A stretch of 64,000 bases of DNA from Liminaster sp017519885 (lineage in GTDB: Bacteria > Bacteroidota > Bacteroidia > Bacteroidales > UBA3663), in the NCBI GenBank assembly GCA_017519885.1, contig JAFWRO010000033.1, positions 50,706 through 114,705 of the forward strand, in the 5' to 3' direction. Below, piece by piece: positions 7,770-16,594 of the stretch. Both the position numbers and the translations under genes were made by a program. Below the pieces are notes generated by a model. It made no database searches and was not told the origin of the DNA. It saw nothing but the letters and a program-made list of their open reading frames with translations. Every line of letters starts with the position of its first letter. The first letter of the stretch is position 1.

Positions 7770-9275
7770 ATGAAAAATATGAAGACTTTACTATATGTAC
7801 TCCCTGCTGCAATGCTGGCACTGACCAGCTGCACCGACTACATCGACATTGATGCGGAGAACACTATCGACGTGGATGCCATCGACTACACCGATGCGAG
7901 CACCATGCACGAGGCTGCCACGGGTGCCTATGCCACCCTGCGCACACAGGGCATCCACTGGGCCAATGCCATGATCTGGATGGGTCGTGACGACGACATG
8001 TCGTCGGGCCGTGCCGATGACCAGGGCGATGCCCTCAAGTTCGGCTATCCCGGCGGATACACCAACCCGAATGCCTTCTGGGCAGTAGGCAACATGTGGA
8101 GCACGATGTACAACATCATCATCGACTGCAACTCGAACATCGATGCGCTCGACCAGTATGCCGAGAACCTCAGCACAGGCAGCTCCGACTACCAGAACTA
8201 CCTGCAGTACAAGGGCGAGGTACGCGTGGTTCGTGCCTGGGCCTATTACCAGCTCGTCACCAACTTCGGTCCCTGTGTCATCTATCGCGACAACACGCAG
8301 AACTCGTTCCGTCGCAGCTCGGTGGAAAAGGTCTATGACTACATCATCACCGAGATGCAGGAGGCAGCTGCCGGCATGGAGGCCAAGCGCCCCAACCAGA
8401 TGTCACGTCCAGGAGCATTCACCAAGTACACAGCCGAGGCTCTTGCTGCCCGCACAGCGCTTCTTGCCGGCAACTTTCCTCTAGTGGAGAGCCTCACCGA
8501 CGACATCGTCAATGGTGGCGGCTTCGAGCTCTACCCCGACTACTACAACCTCTTCAAGATCCCCGGCAAGCTCTGCAACGAGAGCCTGATGGAGGTACAG
8601 TGCTCGGACTTCGGCACTGCCAGCGGCGACTATGTAGGCGTTGACCAGTGGTTCAACTTCCGTGGTGCAGGTCTCACCCTCTTTGACGCTGCCGGCAACT
8701 GGAGCAACGGCATCGGCGGCTGGACCTTCATGCGCTACAGCCCCAAGTTCCTCGAGCTGATGGAGAACCGAGGCGAGACCATCCGCAAGGAGACTTCGCT
8801 GCTCGTGGCAGGCACCACTACCCGCGAAGGCTGGACCATCAATGGTGACCTGGACCGCACTGCCGAAATCGCACAGATCTACGACGGCAAGGGCTACGTT
8901 CCCTTCGACCAGATGACAGCCGGCAACAGCGAGTGGGGCCGCAACAACAACGTGCGCCTTATCCGTTATGCCGAAGTGCTGCTGATGAATGCCGAGGCAA
9001 AGGTTCGCCTGGGCAAGAACGGTGATGCACCCTTCAACCAGGTGCGTGCACGTGCCCAGATGCCTTCGGTGAACGGTGTCACGGTGGATCAGATCCTGGA
9101 AGAGCGTCGTGTGGAGCTCTGTGCCGAGTGGGGCTTGCGCTACACCGACCTCTGCCGCACAGGTCAGGCTACCAGCGTGCTTGGCAAGTATGGCTGGAAC
9201 GAGGGCAGCCGATATATCCCGGTTCCTTCCAACCAGATCATCAATACGCCTGAGTTGGGCGAGGATCCCGAATAA
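7770..9275 (+). CDS. SusD-family substrate-binding lipoprotein
   Basis: The 501-residue protein sits 38 bp after susC and has a lipoprotein signal with the lipobox LTSC, so it should be anchored in the outer membrane facing outward. The TPR-like SusD fold is suggested by the helical N-terminal half (EAATGAYATLRTQGIHWANA; YKGEVRVVRAWAYYQLV) and by the conserved C-terminal block ILEERRVELCAEWGLRYTDL with the closing YIPVPSNQI. It would bind the glycan and cap the SusC barrel. A second ATG at 7779 is a possible alternative start. The spacer before it is a degenerate ACCCATA-type repeat. Confidence 0.92.
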   Translation: MKNMKTLLYVLPAAMLALTSCTDYIDIDAENTIDVDAIDYTDASTMHEAATGAYATLRTQGIHWANAMIWMGRDDDMSSGRADDQGDALKFGYPGGYTNPNAFWAVGNMWSTMYNIIIDCNSNIDALDQYAENLSTGSSDYQNYLQYKGEVRVVRAWAYYQLVTNFGPCVIYRDNTQNSFRRSSVEKVYDYIITEMQEAAAGMEAKRPNQMSRPGAFTKYTAEALAARTALLAGNFPLVESLTDDIVNGGGFELYPDYYNLFKIPGKLCNESLMEVQCSDFGTASGDYVGVDQWFNFRGAGLTLFDAAGNWSNGIGGWTFMRYSPKFLELMENRGETIRKETSLLVAGTTTREGWTINGDLDRTAEIAQIYDGKGYVPFDQMTAGNSEWGRNNNVRLIRYAEVLLMNAEAKVRLGKNGDAPFNQVRARAQMPSVNGVTVDQILEERRVELCAEWGLRYTDLCRTGQATSVLGKYGWNEGSRYIPVPSNQIINTPELGEDPE

Positions 9276-9289
9276 TTCGAATTTTCTTC

Positions 9290-9404
9290 TATCACGAATT
9301 AGAAAAGAGATTTTTATATCACGAATTAGAGAATTGGAGAATTATTATTTTTGATGGCTTCGGTCAAGACTTATATATTCGAAAATTCGATAATTCGTGA
9401 TAAG
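9290..9404. repeat. TATCACGAATT spacer repeats between susD and GH144
   Basis: Two direct copies (ATCACGAATTAGA at about 9291 and TATCACGAATTAGAGAATTG from 9317) and one inverted copy (TAATTCGTGATAAG at 9391-9404) can fold into a hairpin. Related copies occur at 4616-4639 and 16421-16440, both in spacers. Confidence 0.6.
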
Positions 9405-9443
9405 AAAATAAAAATTCGTGAAAAAGATAGAAAGACACTTAGC

Positions 9444-10799
9444 ATGAAACATTATCACAAATTACTGATAGGACTGGCGAGTCTGGCTCTGATTGCTTGC
9501 TCGTGCGGCGGAACGCATGAGCAAACGAGTCAAGAGGAAGGCGAGACCACCGAACTGAGTGCCGACGAACTGCTAGACCTTGTGCAGCGACAGTGCCTGA
9601 ACTACATGTGGGAAGGAGCCGACCCGACTTCTGGACTGGCATACGAGCGTATTCACCTCGATGGCATCTATCCATCGAACGACAAGATGACAATCACCAC
9701 GGGTGGTTCGGGCTTCGGTGTAGCCGGCCTAATTGTCGGCATGGATCGCGGCTGGATCAAGCGTGCAGAAGGCGTGGCACGACTGACCCGCATCGTCGAT
9801 TATCTGGCGAAGGCCGACCGTTATCATGGCGTGTGGTCGCACTGGATGGACGGACCTTCGGGCAAGACCATCCCCTTCGGCACGAAGGACAATGGCGGTG
9901 ACCTCGTGGAGTCGTGCTTCCTGATGCAGTCGCTGCTTTGCGTGCGCCAGTATATGAAGGCCGACGTCGAGGCAGAAGCCTACGTGATCGACAAGATCAA
10001 CGAACTTTGGAAGGCCATGGAATTCGACTGGTACACCCGTGGAGGACAACACGTGATCTATTGGCATTGGAGCCCCAACTACGGCTGGGAGATGAACTTC
10101 CCACTCGAGGGCTACAACGAATGCCTTATCACCTACATCCTCGCAGCAGCAAGTCCGACACATTCGGTGCCTGCCGAATGTTATCACGAGGGTTGGGCAC
10201 GCAGCGGAGGCATCAAGAGCGATGCTGCACCCTACGGTTATCCGCTCGACGTGAAGCACAATGGTGCCGAGACGAATGGTGGTCCACTGTTCTGGGCACA
10301 CTACAGCTGGATCGGACTTTGCCCGAAAGGCCTCAAGGACCAGTATGCCGACTATTGGCACGTCACAGCCAACCACGCCCTTGCCAACTATGCCTACTGC
10401 GTAGATAATCCCAAGGGTTACAAGGGATACGGCAAGGATTGCTGGGGTCTTACCGCCAGCTATTCGCCCGAAGGTTATGCAGCCCATGCGCCCAACCAGG
10501 ACCTTGGCGTAATCACTCCCACTGCTGCACTTTCGAGCTTCCCCTACACGCCCGAACAGAGCATGGCAGCCTTGCGTCGCTTCCATTCGATGGAGTCGTT
10601 CCTTTGGGGCAAATATGGCCCATACGATGCCTTCTCGCTGGATCCTTCCTGGACACTACCCCGCTATCTTGCCATCGACCAACTGACCATTGCACCCATG
10701 ATCGAGAACTATCGTACAGGTCTGCTCTGGATGCTCTTCATGAGCTGTCCGGAGGTGCAGGAGGGGTTGAAGAAACTGGGGTTTTCAATTAACAATTAA
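9444..10799 (+). CDS. GH144-type endo-beta-1,2-glucanase (glycoamylase-domain lipoprotein)
   Basis: The 451-residue protein has a lipoprotein signal (LALIACSCGG). The body is an (alpha/alpha)6-type domain of the Pfam glycoamylase family, which includes GH144 endo-beta-1,2-glucanases. Recognisable blocks are LLDLVQRQCLNYMWEGADP, TTGGSGFGVAGLIVGMDRGW, WHWSPNYGWEMNFPLEGYNE, GLTASYSPEGY and the C-terminal IAPMIENYRTGLLW. The frame can be extended upstream to 9351, but the signal peptide fixes the start at 9444. Its place between susD and a GH3 enzyme suggests it cuts the imported or surface-bound glucan into short oligosaccharides. GH144 is the best family call. Catalytic residues were not assigned, and another specificity within the fold cannot be excluded. 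Confidence 0.8.
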   Translation: MKHYHKLLIGLASLALIACSCGGTHEQTSQEEGETTELSADELLDLVQRQCLNYMWEGADPTSGLAYERIHLDGIYPSNDKMTITTGGSGFGVAGLIVGMDRGWIKRAEGVARLTRIVDYLAKADRYHGVWSHWMDGPSGKTIPFGTKDNGGDLVESCFLMQSLLCVRQYMKADVEAEAYVIDKINELWKAMEFDWYTRGGQHVIYWHWSPNYGWEMNFPLEGYNECLITYILAAASPTHSVPAECYHEGWARSGGIKSDAAPYGYPLDVKHNGAETNGGPLFWAHYSWIGLCPKGLKDQYADYWHVTANHALANYAYCVDNPKGYKGYGKDCWGLTASYSPEGYAAHAPNQDLGVITPTAALSSFPYTPEQSMAALRRFHSMESFLWGKYGPYDAFSLDPSWTLPRYLAIDQLTIAPMIENYRTGLLWMLFMSCPEVQEGLKKLGFSINN

Positions 10800-10829
10800 T
10801 AATTAATAGTTAACAATTAGAATTTGGCT

Positions 10830-13100
10830 ATGAAAAAAACGATATGGGGTTTGGCCCTGCTGCTGGGCCTTGCAAGTTGTTCGGGCAACAAGTCGAACAA
10901 CGAGATGGATGCGTTCATCAACGACCTGATGGGCAAGATGACCCTCGAAGAGAAACTGGGCCAGCTGAATCTGCCGGTGACCGGTGACATCGTGACCGGT
11001 GCTGCACAGTCGAGCAACGTGGCCGAAAACATCCGTGCAGGACGCGTTGGCGGACTCTTCAACCTGAAGGGTGCAGGCCGTGTAGCGGAACTGCAGCGCA
11101 TTGCCGTCGAAGAAAGCCGCCTCGGCATACCCTTGATCTTCGGTATGGACGTGATCCATGGCTATGAGACCGTCTTCCCCATTCCTCTGGGCCTTTCGTG
11201 CACCTGGGATATGGAAGCCATCGAACGTTCGGCACAGATTGCTGCCCAGGAAGCCACAGCCGACGGCATCTGCTGGACGTTCAGCCCAATGGTTGACATC
11301 TGCCACGATGCACGCTGGGGACGTATCTCGGAAGGCAATGGCGAGGATCCCTTCCTCGGAAGCCGCATCGCCGAGGCAATGGTGCGCGGCTATCAGCAGG
11401 GTGACCTCACAAGCGCCAACACCATGATGGCCTGCGTAAAGCACTTTGCCCTCTATGGTGCACCCGAGGCAGGTCGTGACTATAATACCGTGGATATGAG
11501 CCTTTGGCGCATGTACAACGAATATTTTCCACCCTACAAGGCTGCCTGCGATGCAGGAGCCGGCAGTTATATGGCCAGCTTCAACATCGTCAACGGTGTG
11601 CCTGCAACGGGTAACCGCTGGCTTCTGACCGACGTGCTGCGCAAGCAGTGGGGCTTTGACGGCTTCGTAGTGAGCGACTACACCGGCATCTACGAGATGA
11701 TTGCCCACGGCATGGGCGACCTGAAGGAGGTGAGTGCCCTGGCACTGCATGCAGGACTGGATATGGACATGGTGAGCGACGGCCTGGTAGGCACGCTGGC
11801 CGAGAGCCTCAAGGAGGGACGCACCACACAGGCAGATATCGACCAGGCTTGTCGCCGCATCCTTGAAGCAAAGTACAAGCTTGGACTGTTTGAAGATCCC
11901 TACCGCTACTGCGACACCACACGCTATGCCAAGGAGGTCTACACCGAAGAGAATCGCCGTGAGGCACGCAGAATTGCTGGCGAGAGCTTTGTACTCCTGA
12001 AGAACGAAGGCAACATCCTTCCCTTGAAGCGTCAGGGCAAGATTGCACTCATCGGACCTTTGGCCAATACCCGTGCCAACATGCCAGGCACGTGGAGCGT
12101 AGCTGCCACCAGCGAACGCTACAGCACCGTGGTAGAGGGTCTGAAGCGTGCTGTGGGCGACAAGGCACAGGTACTCTATGCCAAGGGCTGCAACCTGATG
12201 TACGACGCCCAGGCAGAGGCTGATGCCACCATGTTCGGACGTGAGATGCGCGACAACCGCAGCGATGCCGCTATGCGTGCCGAGGCACTTGCCATAGCAC
12301 GCCAGGCCAACGTCATCGTCTTTGCCGGCGGTGAGGCTTCGGAGATGGCAGGAGAGTGTTCGAGCCGTGTAGGCATCGAAATGCCCGATGCACAGCATGA
12401 CCTCCTTGTCGAGCTCGTGAAACTTGGCAAGCCCATCGTGCTGCTCAACTTCTCAGGTCGTCCGATGATCCTGAATTGGGAAACCGAGCACATTCCAGCT
12501 ATCCTTGAAGTGTGGTTCGGTGGCAGCGAGGCTGCTGATGCCATTGCCGATGTCGTCTTCGGAGGCGTCGTTCCTTCGGGCAAACTCACTACCAGCTTCC
12601 CACGTCATGTCGGACAACTGCCAATGAGCTACAGCTATTACAACACGGGTCGTCCAGTACAGGCCGATGCCTTCGTGAAGTTCCAGAGCTGCTACATGGA
12701 CGTGAGCAACACACCGCTTTATCCCTTCGGCTACGGTTTGAGCTACACCACCTTCAGCTATTCGCCCATCACCCTAAGCAGCAACGAGCTGACGAAGGAT
12801 TGCGAGATTGAGGCCAAGGTGACCGTGAACAACACCGGTAAGTTTGAAGGCACCGAGGTCGTACAGCTTTATATCCGCGATCTCGTGGGCAGTGTGACCC
12901 GACCTGTGAAGGAACTCAAGGGCTTCAAGCGTGTTACCATCAAGGAGGGTGAGAGCTGCGTCGTGACGTTCACCATCGATGCCGATCTGCTGAAGTTCTA
13001 CAACGGAGAGCTTGAATATGTGTGCGAGCCGGGTGAGTTCGAGGTGATGATCGGCACGAATAGTGCGGATGTGCAGAGTGCGAAGTTCGCGCTGAAGTGA
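10830..13100 (+). CDS. GH3 beta-glucosidase
   Basis: The 756-residue protein has a lipoprotein-like signal (LGLASCSGN). The GH3 N-terminal barrel carries the substrate-binding KHF (204-206) and the nucleophile aspartate in GFVVSDY (D283). Then come the alpha/beta sandwich domain (LALIGPLANTRANMPGTWS region and IVFAGGEASEMAGE) and a fibronectin-III-like end (VVQLYIRDLVGSVTRPVKEL). It should release glucose from oligosaccharides in the periplasm. It follows the GH144-type enzyme, the order known to me for the beta-1,2-glucan locus of Bacteroides thetaiotaomicron, whose GH3 enzyme prefers sophoro-oligosaccharides; that parallel is inference. A TTG six bases upstream is possible, but ATG at 10830 is preferred. 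The preceding spacer is made of ATTAACAATTA-type repeats. Confidence 0.9.
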   Translation: MKKTIWGLALLLGLASCSGNKSNNEMDAFINDLMGKMTLEEKLGQLNLPVTGDIVTGAAQSSNVAENIRAGRVGGLFNLKGAGRVAELQRIAVEESRLGIPLIFGMDVIHGYETVFPIPLGLSCTWDMEAIERSAQIAAQEATADGICWTFSPMVDICHDARWGRISEGNGEDPFLGSRIAEAMVRGYQQGDLTSANTMMACVKHFALYGAPEAGRDYNTVDMSLWRMYNEYFPPYKAACDAGAGSYMASFNIVNGVPATGNRWLLTDVLRKQWGFDGFVVSDYTGIYEMIAHGMGDLKEVSALALHAGLDMDMVSDGLVGTLAESLKEGRTTQADIDQACRRILEAKYKLGLFEDPYRYCDTTRYAKEVYTEENRREARRIAGESFVLLKNEGNILPLKRQGKIALIGPLANTRANMPGTWSVAATSERYSTVVEGLKRAVGDKAQVLYAKGCNLMYDAQAEADATMFGREMRDNRSDAAMRAEALAIARQANVIVFAGGEASEMAGECSSRVGIEMPDAQHDLLVELVKLGKPIVLLNFSGRPMILNWETEHIPAILEVWFGGSEAADAIADVVFGGVVPSGKLTTSFPRHVGQLPMSYSYYNTGRPVQADAFVKFQSCYMDVSNTPLYPFGYGLSYTTFSYSPITLSSNELTKDCEIEAKVTVNNTGKFEGTEVVQLYIRDLVGSVTRPVKELKGFKRVTIKEGESCVVTFTIDADLLKFYNGELEYVCEPGEFEVMIGTNSADVQSAKFALK

Positions 13101-13407
13101 TGCGGAGGTTGTTAAAAGACCACGAATCGTGCGAATCTTCACGAATATAAAAAAAACTCTGAAAGGTGTAGGTGCTGAGCACCCTATGCTGACAAGCACT
13201 GCATGCAGGTGTGAATGCGAGCATTCTCATCTGCATGCATTACTTTTCAGCGCACGGCCTTGCTGCCGAGCTACACCTATTCTTTAACTTTAATGATCGT
13301 ATAATGGGTCGTTAATTGCCATTAATACTGTTGAATCGCTATTTTAATGGGTGATTGTTGTGAGTCGATTAAACCTGAGGGCAAAAAGGGAGTCTAAAGA
13401 GGCGGAT
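13101..13407. other. Spacer with structured element copy 2
   Basis: No gene is seen in these 307 bases. The left half is the structured element at 13158-13282. The right half (about 13283-13400) is AT-rich with repeated AATGGGT/TTAAT words. No convincing promoter for the downstream receptor gene is visible; the words around 13312-13345 only partly resemble a -7 box. Confidence 0.5.
13158..13282 (+). repeat. Structured repeat element, copy 2 (four-way-junction fold)
   Basis: The outer stem P1 pairs AGGTGTA (13164-13170) with TACACCT (13272-13278). P2 is GGTGC-TGA-GCACC (13171-13183). P3 is a long hairpin with arms 13200-13218 and 13221-13239 (TGCATGCAG / CTGCATGCA). GCGCAC follows at 13250-13255, and P4 is CGGC/GCCG (13255-13268). 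Copy 3 has the same order, with different P3 and P4 sequences that still pair. The copy lies directly after the GH3 gene. Confidence 0.65.
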
Positions 13408-16368
13408 ATGAAGATTTATCAATCGTTCCAGTTGGGACGCAGATTGTTACTCCTCTGCTTCATCCTGCTTGGGTGGAGCAGTTGCGTTGTGTCGATGGCA
13501 TTCAACATCACGGGACGTGTGGCTTCGGCGACAGACGACACACCTTTGGCAGGGGCTACCATTCGACTAATGACCCTCCCCGACTCGACTTTCGTGGTGG
13601 GCACTTTTGCTGACCAAAACGGCAACTTCACCCTTCACACATCGCGATTGGACGGACTGCTCAAGCCAAGAAAGGCGCAGCAGAAGGTGCTGGTGCATTT
13701 TACGTATGTGGGCTTTCAGGAGACCCTGAAGACGTTCACGCTGCATCACAGGCAGAAGTCGTTCGCAATGGGCGACGTGTTTATGCAGGAAGAACATCGC
13801 CTGCTGGGCGAAACCGTCATTTCGGCCACCCCTCCCCCAATGGTGATTCGCGAGGACACCATCGAATACTATGCGAGCAGTTACCAACTAGAGCCCGATG
13901 CTACCGCAGAGGACCTGCTGAAACGCCTGGCGGGCATTGAGGTGGATGCCAACGGAAGCATCACCGCGCAAGGCGAAACGGTGACGAAGGTCTATGTGGA
14001 CGGAAAGGAGTTCTTCGGTTCGAACATCCAGGCCACGACAAAGAACCTCACCGCAGACATGTTTGAGTCGGTACAGGTGGTGGATATGAAGACAGAAGAG
14101 AGCCGTCTCACGGGCATCGACAATGGTGAACGCGAGAAGGTGATCAACTTCAAGCTGAAGCCAAGGATGCGACGCGGATACTTCGGCAATGCTGCAGGCG
14201 CATGGGGTGACGGTAGCGGCATCGACGACCGTTTTGAGACAAAAGGCATGCTGGGATACTTCCGTGGCAACAACCAGAACGCGCTTGTGTTGAATGCAAA
14301 CAACACCAACAATACGGGCTTCGGCGATATGGGCGAGAAGGTGATGAGCAACTCGTCGATGCGCGGCAACCGCAACAGCGGACGACGCGGCGACGGACTG
14401 AACACCTCGTGGAGCGTGGGCCTGAACCTCAATTACGACAAGGGCAACCGACTGCGTGACGAGAACACACCTTTCGCCATCGGCGGTGATGTGCTTTATG
14501 GCGGAGAGAAACAGAGCGAGAAGACATCGTCGCACCGCATCAACTACCTGAAGTCGGGCAACACCGGCACAGACACCGAACAGACGGGCGACAACAAAGG
14601 ACAGAACGTGCAGCTCGACTTCAAATTCGAGAAGACCTGGGGCAAGGTGGCCGACGGCGAACACCGTCTGCAGATCAATCCAGAACTGGCCTTCAACAGT
14701 ACAGAGACCGACGAACATTCGACCAGCAGGAACTATCACCTCGACCCGAATGCCGAGGATGAGATTACGGCAGATCCTTCGACCTACATCAGCCAGACAC
14801 AGAGGGCAAGCCATATGAAGCAGCAGGGAGCCAACTACGAGCTCTCGCTCTCCTATTCGTATGCCAAGAAGACGGATCGTGGACGCCGACGCAGCAGCAT
14901 ACGCGTCAGCCTGAACGGACGACACAACAACGGTGACCACTACACGCAGTCGTTCACCAGTTACGACAGTCTGCTCGTGGGTGACCTGAGCCTCGTGAAC
15001 GACACCACCATCCACCAGTGGCAGGAGGAGCGACAGAACTCGCTAACCTATCGCGTACGCCTAACCCATGTGGAACCCATCGCCGAACATCATATGATCG
15101 AAGTGGGTGCGACGGGCAGTTTCACAAGCAACACCCATCGACAGCTCTACCACTTCTGGGACGACCAGCTTGGGCAGTATGCCGACTCGGTGAACGGACG
15201 TTCGAACATCGACTACAGCACCGATTCGCGCACACAGCAGAACAGTTACACGCTGTCGGCCAGCTATCGCTACGTCACCGAACGCGTCAATGCATCACTG
15301 GGTATGGACCTGCTGCCCAACACGCAGAACTACACCGACCACTACGACCACAGGCGTGACTACAAGCGTTCGTACATGAACCTTGCTCCACGTGTGGAAT
15401 ACCGCTACAACTGGAACCGCAGGAAGAACCTGCGCATCACCCTGAACGGCAGAACGACACAGCCATCGATCAACCAACTGCAGGCACGCAAGAACCAGAC
15501 ATCGGCCACCCATGTGACCTTGGGCAACCAGGACCTGGAACCTTCCTACAAGACCAACCTGCAGATACGCTACCGAGCCAACAGCAAGGAGACGGGACGC
15601 ACGCTGGAGGCTTCGATCAGCTCCAGTGCACAATTCAACACCCTCGCTACCAAACGCTGGTACAGTGCCGACCTTCGCACCGATACGACGATGACGGTGA
15701 ACCTCGACGGACTGGGCGCATGGAACGTGCAGAGCGAATTCAGAGGGTCGTTCCCCTTCGCCGACAACCACTGGTACGTGACCACACAGACCTCCCTTGG
15801 CTACCGCGAGAGCGTAGGATATGCCAACCTGAAGAGCACCGACACGCAGGTGAACCATATACACAACATTACGGCAGGCGAAAACGCAGGTATCGCCTAC
15901 CGTAACGAATGGCTCAACGTGGAACTGCACGGGAACTATCATCTGAGCCACAGCGAGGCGACGATTGTCACCTCGGGGAATCTGGGAACGACGCATCAGT
16001 TCGGCGTGCGGAGCAACCTTAGCGCCCGTCTACCCTGGAACCTGAGTTGTTCGACGAGCATTGCCTACACAGGACGACGCGGCTATTCGGCAGGGTTGAC
16101 ACGCAACCAGACCATCTGGGACGCGCAGCTTTCGCGCGCGTTCCTGAAACGCAAGAACCTGTCGACCTTCGTGAAGGTGTTCGACCTCCTGCATCAGAAG
16201 ACGAGCATCTGGCGTTCTATCTCTGCCACGTCGATCACCGACCGTGAGAGCACTATCCTCAAGGAATACTTCCTCGTGGGCTGCAGCGTGAAGTTCAATC
16301 AGCGGGGCGGACGAGGAGGTCGCGGAGGTGGCGAAGGAAGAGAAGGTAGGGGAAGGCGCGAACGTTAA
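13408..16368 (+). CDS. TonB-dependent-receptor-like outer-membrane beta-barrel protein
   Basis: The 986-residue protein has a signal peptide (LLLLCFILLGWSSC), a CarboxypepD_reg-like domain (NITGRVASATDDTPLAGATI), a plug-like region (EDLLKRLAGIEVDANGSI; KVYVDGKEFFG) and a barrel rich in alternating aromatic strands. It belongs with the Bacteroidetes outer-membrane-beta-barrel family related to TonB receptors, not with SusC: it has no SusD partner and lacks the EETVVIGYG linker. The tail after the last strand is a run of glycine and arginine (GGRGGRGGGEGREGRG), seen in some relatives and of unknown role. An AAAGAGG sequence precedes ATG 13408, and an earlier in-frame ATG at 13351 lacks a signal peptide. 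Substrate unknown. Confidence 0.82.
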   Translation: MKIYQSFQLGRRLLLLCFILLGWSSCVVSMAFNITGRVASATDDTPLAGATIRLMTLPDSTFVVGTFADQNGNFTLHTSRLDGLLKPRKAQQKVLVHFTYVGFQETLKTFTLHHRQKSFAMGDVFMQEEHRLLGETVISATPPPMVIREDTIEYYASSYQLEPDATAEDLLKRLAGIEVDANGSITAQGETVTKVYVDGKEFFGSNIQATTKNLTADMFESVQVVDMKTEESRLTGIDNGEREKVINFKLKPRMRRGYFGNAAGAWGDGSGIDDRFETKGMLGYFRGNNQNALVLNANNTNNTGFGDMGEKVMSNSSMRGNRNSGRRGDGLNTSWSVGLNLNYDKGNRLRDENTPFAIGGDVLYGGEKQSEKTSSHRINYLKSGNTGTDTEQTGDNKGQNVQLDFKFEKTWGKVADGEHRLQINPELAFNSTETDEHSTSRNYHLDPNAEDEITADPSTYISQTQRASHMKQQGANYELSLSYSYAKKTDRGRRRSSIRVSLNGRHNNGDHYTQSFTSYDSLLVGDLSLVNDTTIHQWQEERQNSLTYRVRLTHVEPIAEHHMIEVGATGSFTSNTHRQLYHFWDDQLGQYADSVNGRSNIDYSTDSRTQQNSYTLSASYRYVTERVNASLGMDLLPNTQNYTDHYDHRRDYKRSYMNLAPRVEYRYNWNRRKNLRITLNGRTTQPSINQLQARKNQTSATHVTLGNQDLEPSYKTNLQIRYRANSKETGRTLEASISSSAQFNTLATKRWYSADLRTDTTMTVNLDGLGAWNVQSEFRGSFPFADNHWYVTTQTSLGYRESVGYANLKSTDTQVNHIHNITAGENAGIAYRNEWLNVELHGNYHLSHSEATIVTSGNLGTTHQFGVRSNLSARLPWNLSCSTSIAYTGRRGYSAGLTRNQTIWDAQLSRAFLKRKNLSTFVKVFDLLHQKTSIWRSISATSITDRESTILKEYFLVGCSVKFNQRGGRGGRGGGEGREGRGRRER

Positions 16369-16380
16369 GGACCCCCTCAA

Positions 16381-16398
16381 TCCCCCTGCTTAGGGGGA
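16381..16398 (+). terminator. Terminator hairpin after the barrel protein
   Basis: TCCCCCT-GCTT-AGGGGGA forms a perfect 7-bp stem 12 bp after the stop codon. A run of seven T follows about 16 bases later, so termination may use a larger fold that includes the GGAC/GTC flanks. Confidence 0.5.
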
Positions 16399-16420
16399 GG
16401 ACTGGCGGGTCACGTTTTTT

Positions 16421-16440
16421 TATCACGAATTTGAGAATTG
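16421..16440. repeat. TATCACGAATT spacer repeat next to structured element copy 3
   Basis: TATCACGAATTTGAGAATTG matches the copy at 9317-9336 in all but one base. Here it sits 18 bp before the P1 region of the structured element. Confidence 0.55.
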
Positions 16441-16457
16441 ATAAGTAAGAAAAAAAA

Positions 16458-16589
16458 CTTTCTGAAAGGTGTAGGTGCGGAGCACCATATGCATAGAGTT
16501 AGTGCCGGTCTTCTATGAGAGCAAGATCTCCTAGCTGACTGGCACTAATTCTATGCGCACATTTACGATGTGTTACACCTTTCAAAAAG
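16458..16589 (+). repeat. Structured repeat element, copy 3 (best four-way-junction fold)
   Basis: P1 pairs GAAAGGTGTA (16464-16473) perfectly with TACACCTTTC (16574-16583) and extends outward to 16 bp with one mismatch (CTTTCT / AAAAAG). P2 is GGTGC-GGA-GCACC (16474-16486). P3 pairs GCATAGAGTTAGTGCC (16491-16506) with GGCACTAATTCTATGC (16541-16556), with one wobble. P4 is CACAT-TTACG-ATGTG (16558-16572). GCGCAC at 16555-16560 is shared with copy 2. The element fills the space between two convergent genes and ends 5 bp from the cyclophilin stop codon. Confidence 0.7.
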
Positions 16590-16594
16590 AGAGA

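Noticed and set aside
13158..13282. Simple intrinsic terminator of the GH3 gene
   Set aside because: The outer stem encloses three separate hairpins and is not followed by a U-run, and the same frame recurs in front of genes as well as behind them.
13888..15015. Minus-strand frame of 375 codons inside the barrel-protein gene
   Set aside because: It is Val/His/Ala-rich with no motif; the plus-strand protein is a convincing TonB-receptor-like barrel.
13158..16589. Integron attC sites as an explanation for the structured elements
   Set aside because: The ends lack the GTTRRRY / RYYYAAC core sites, and no integrase or cassette array is present.
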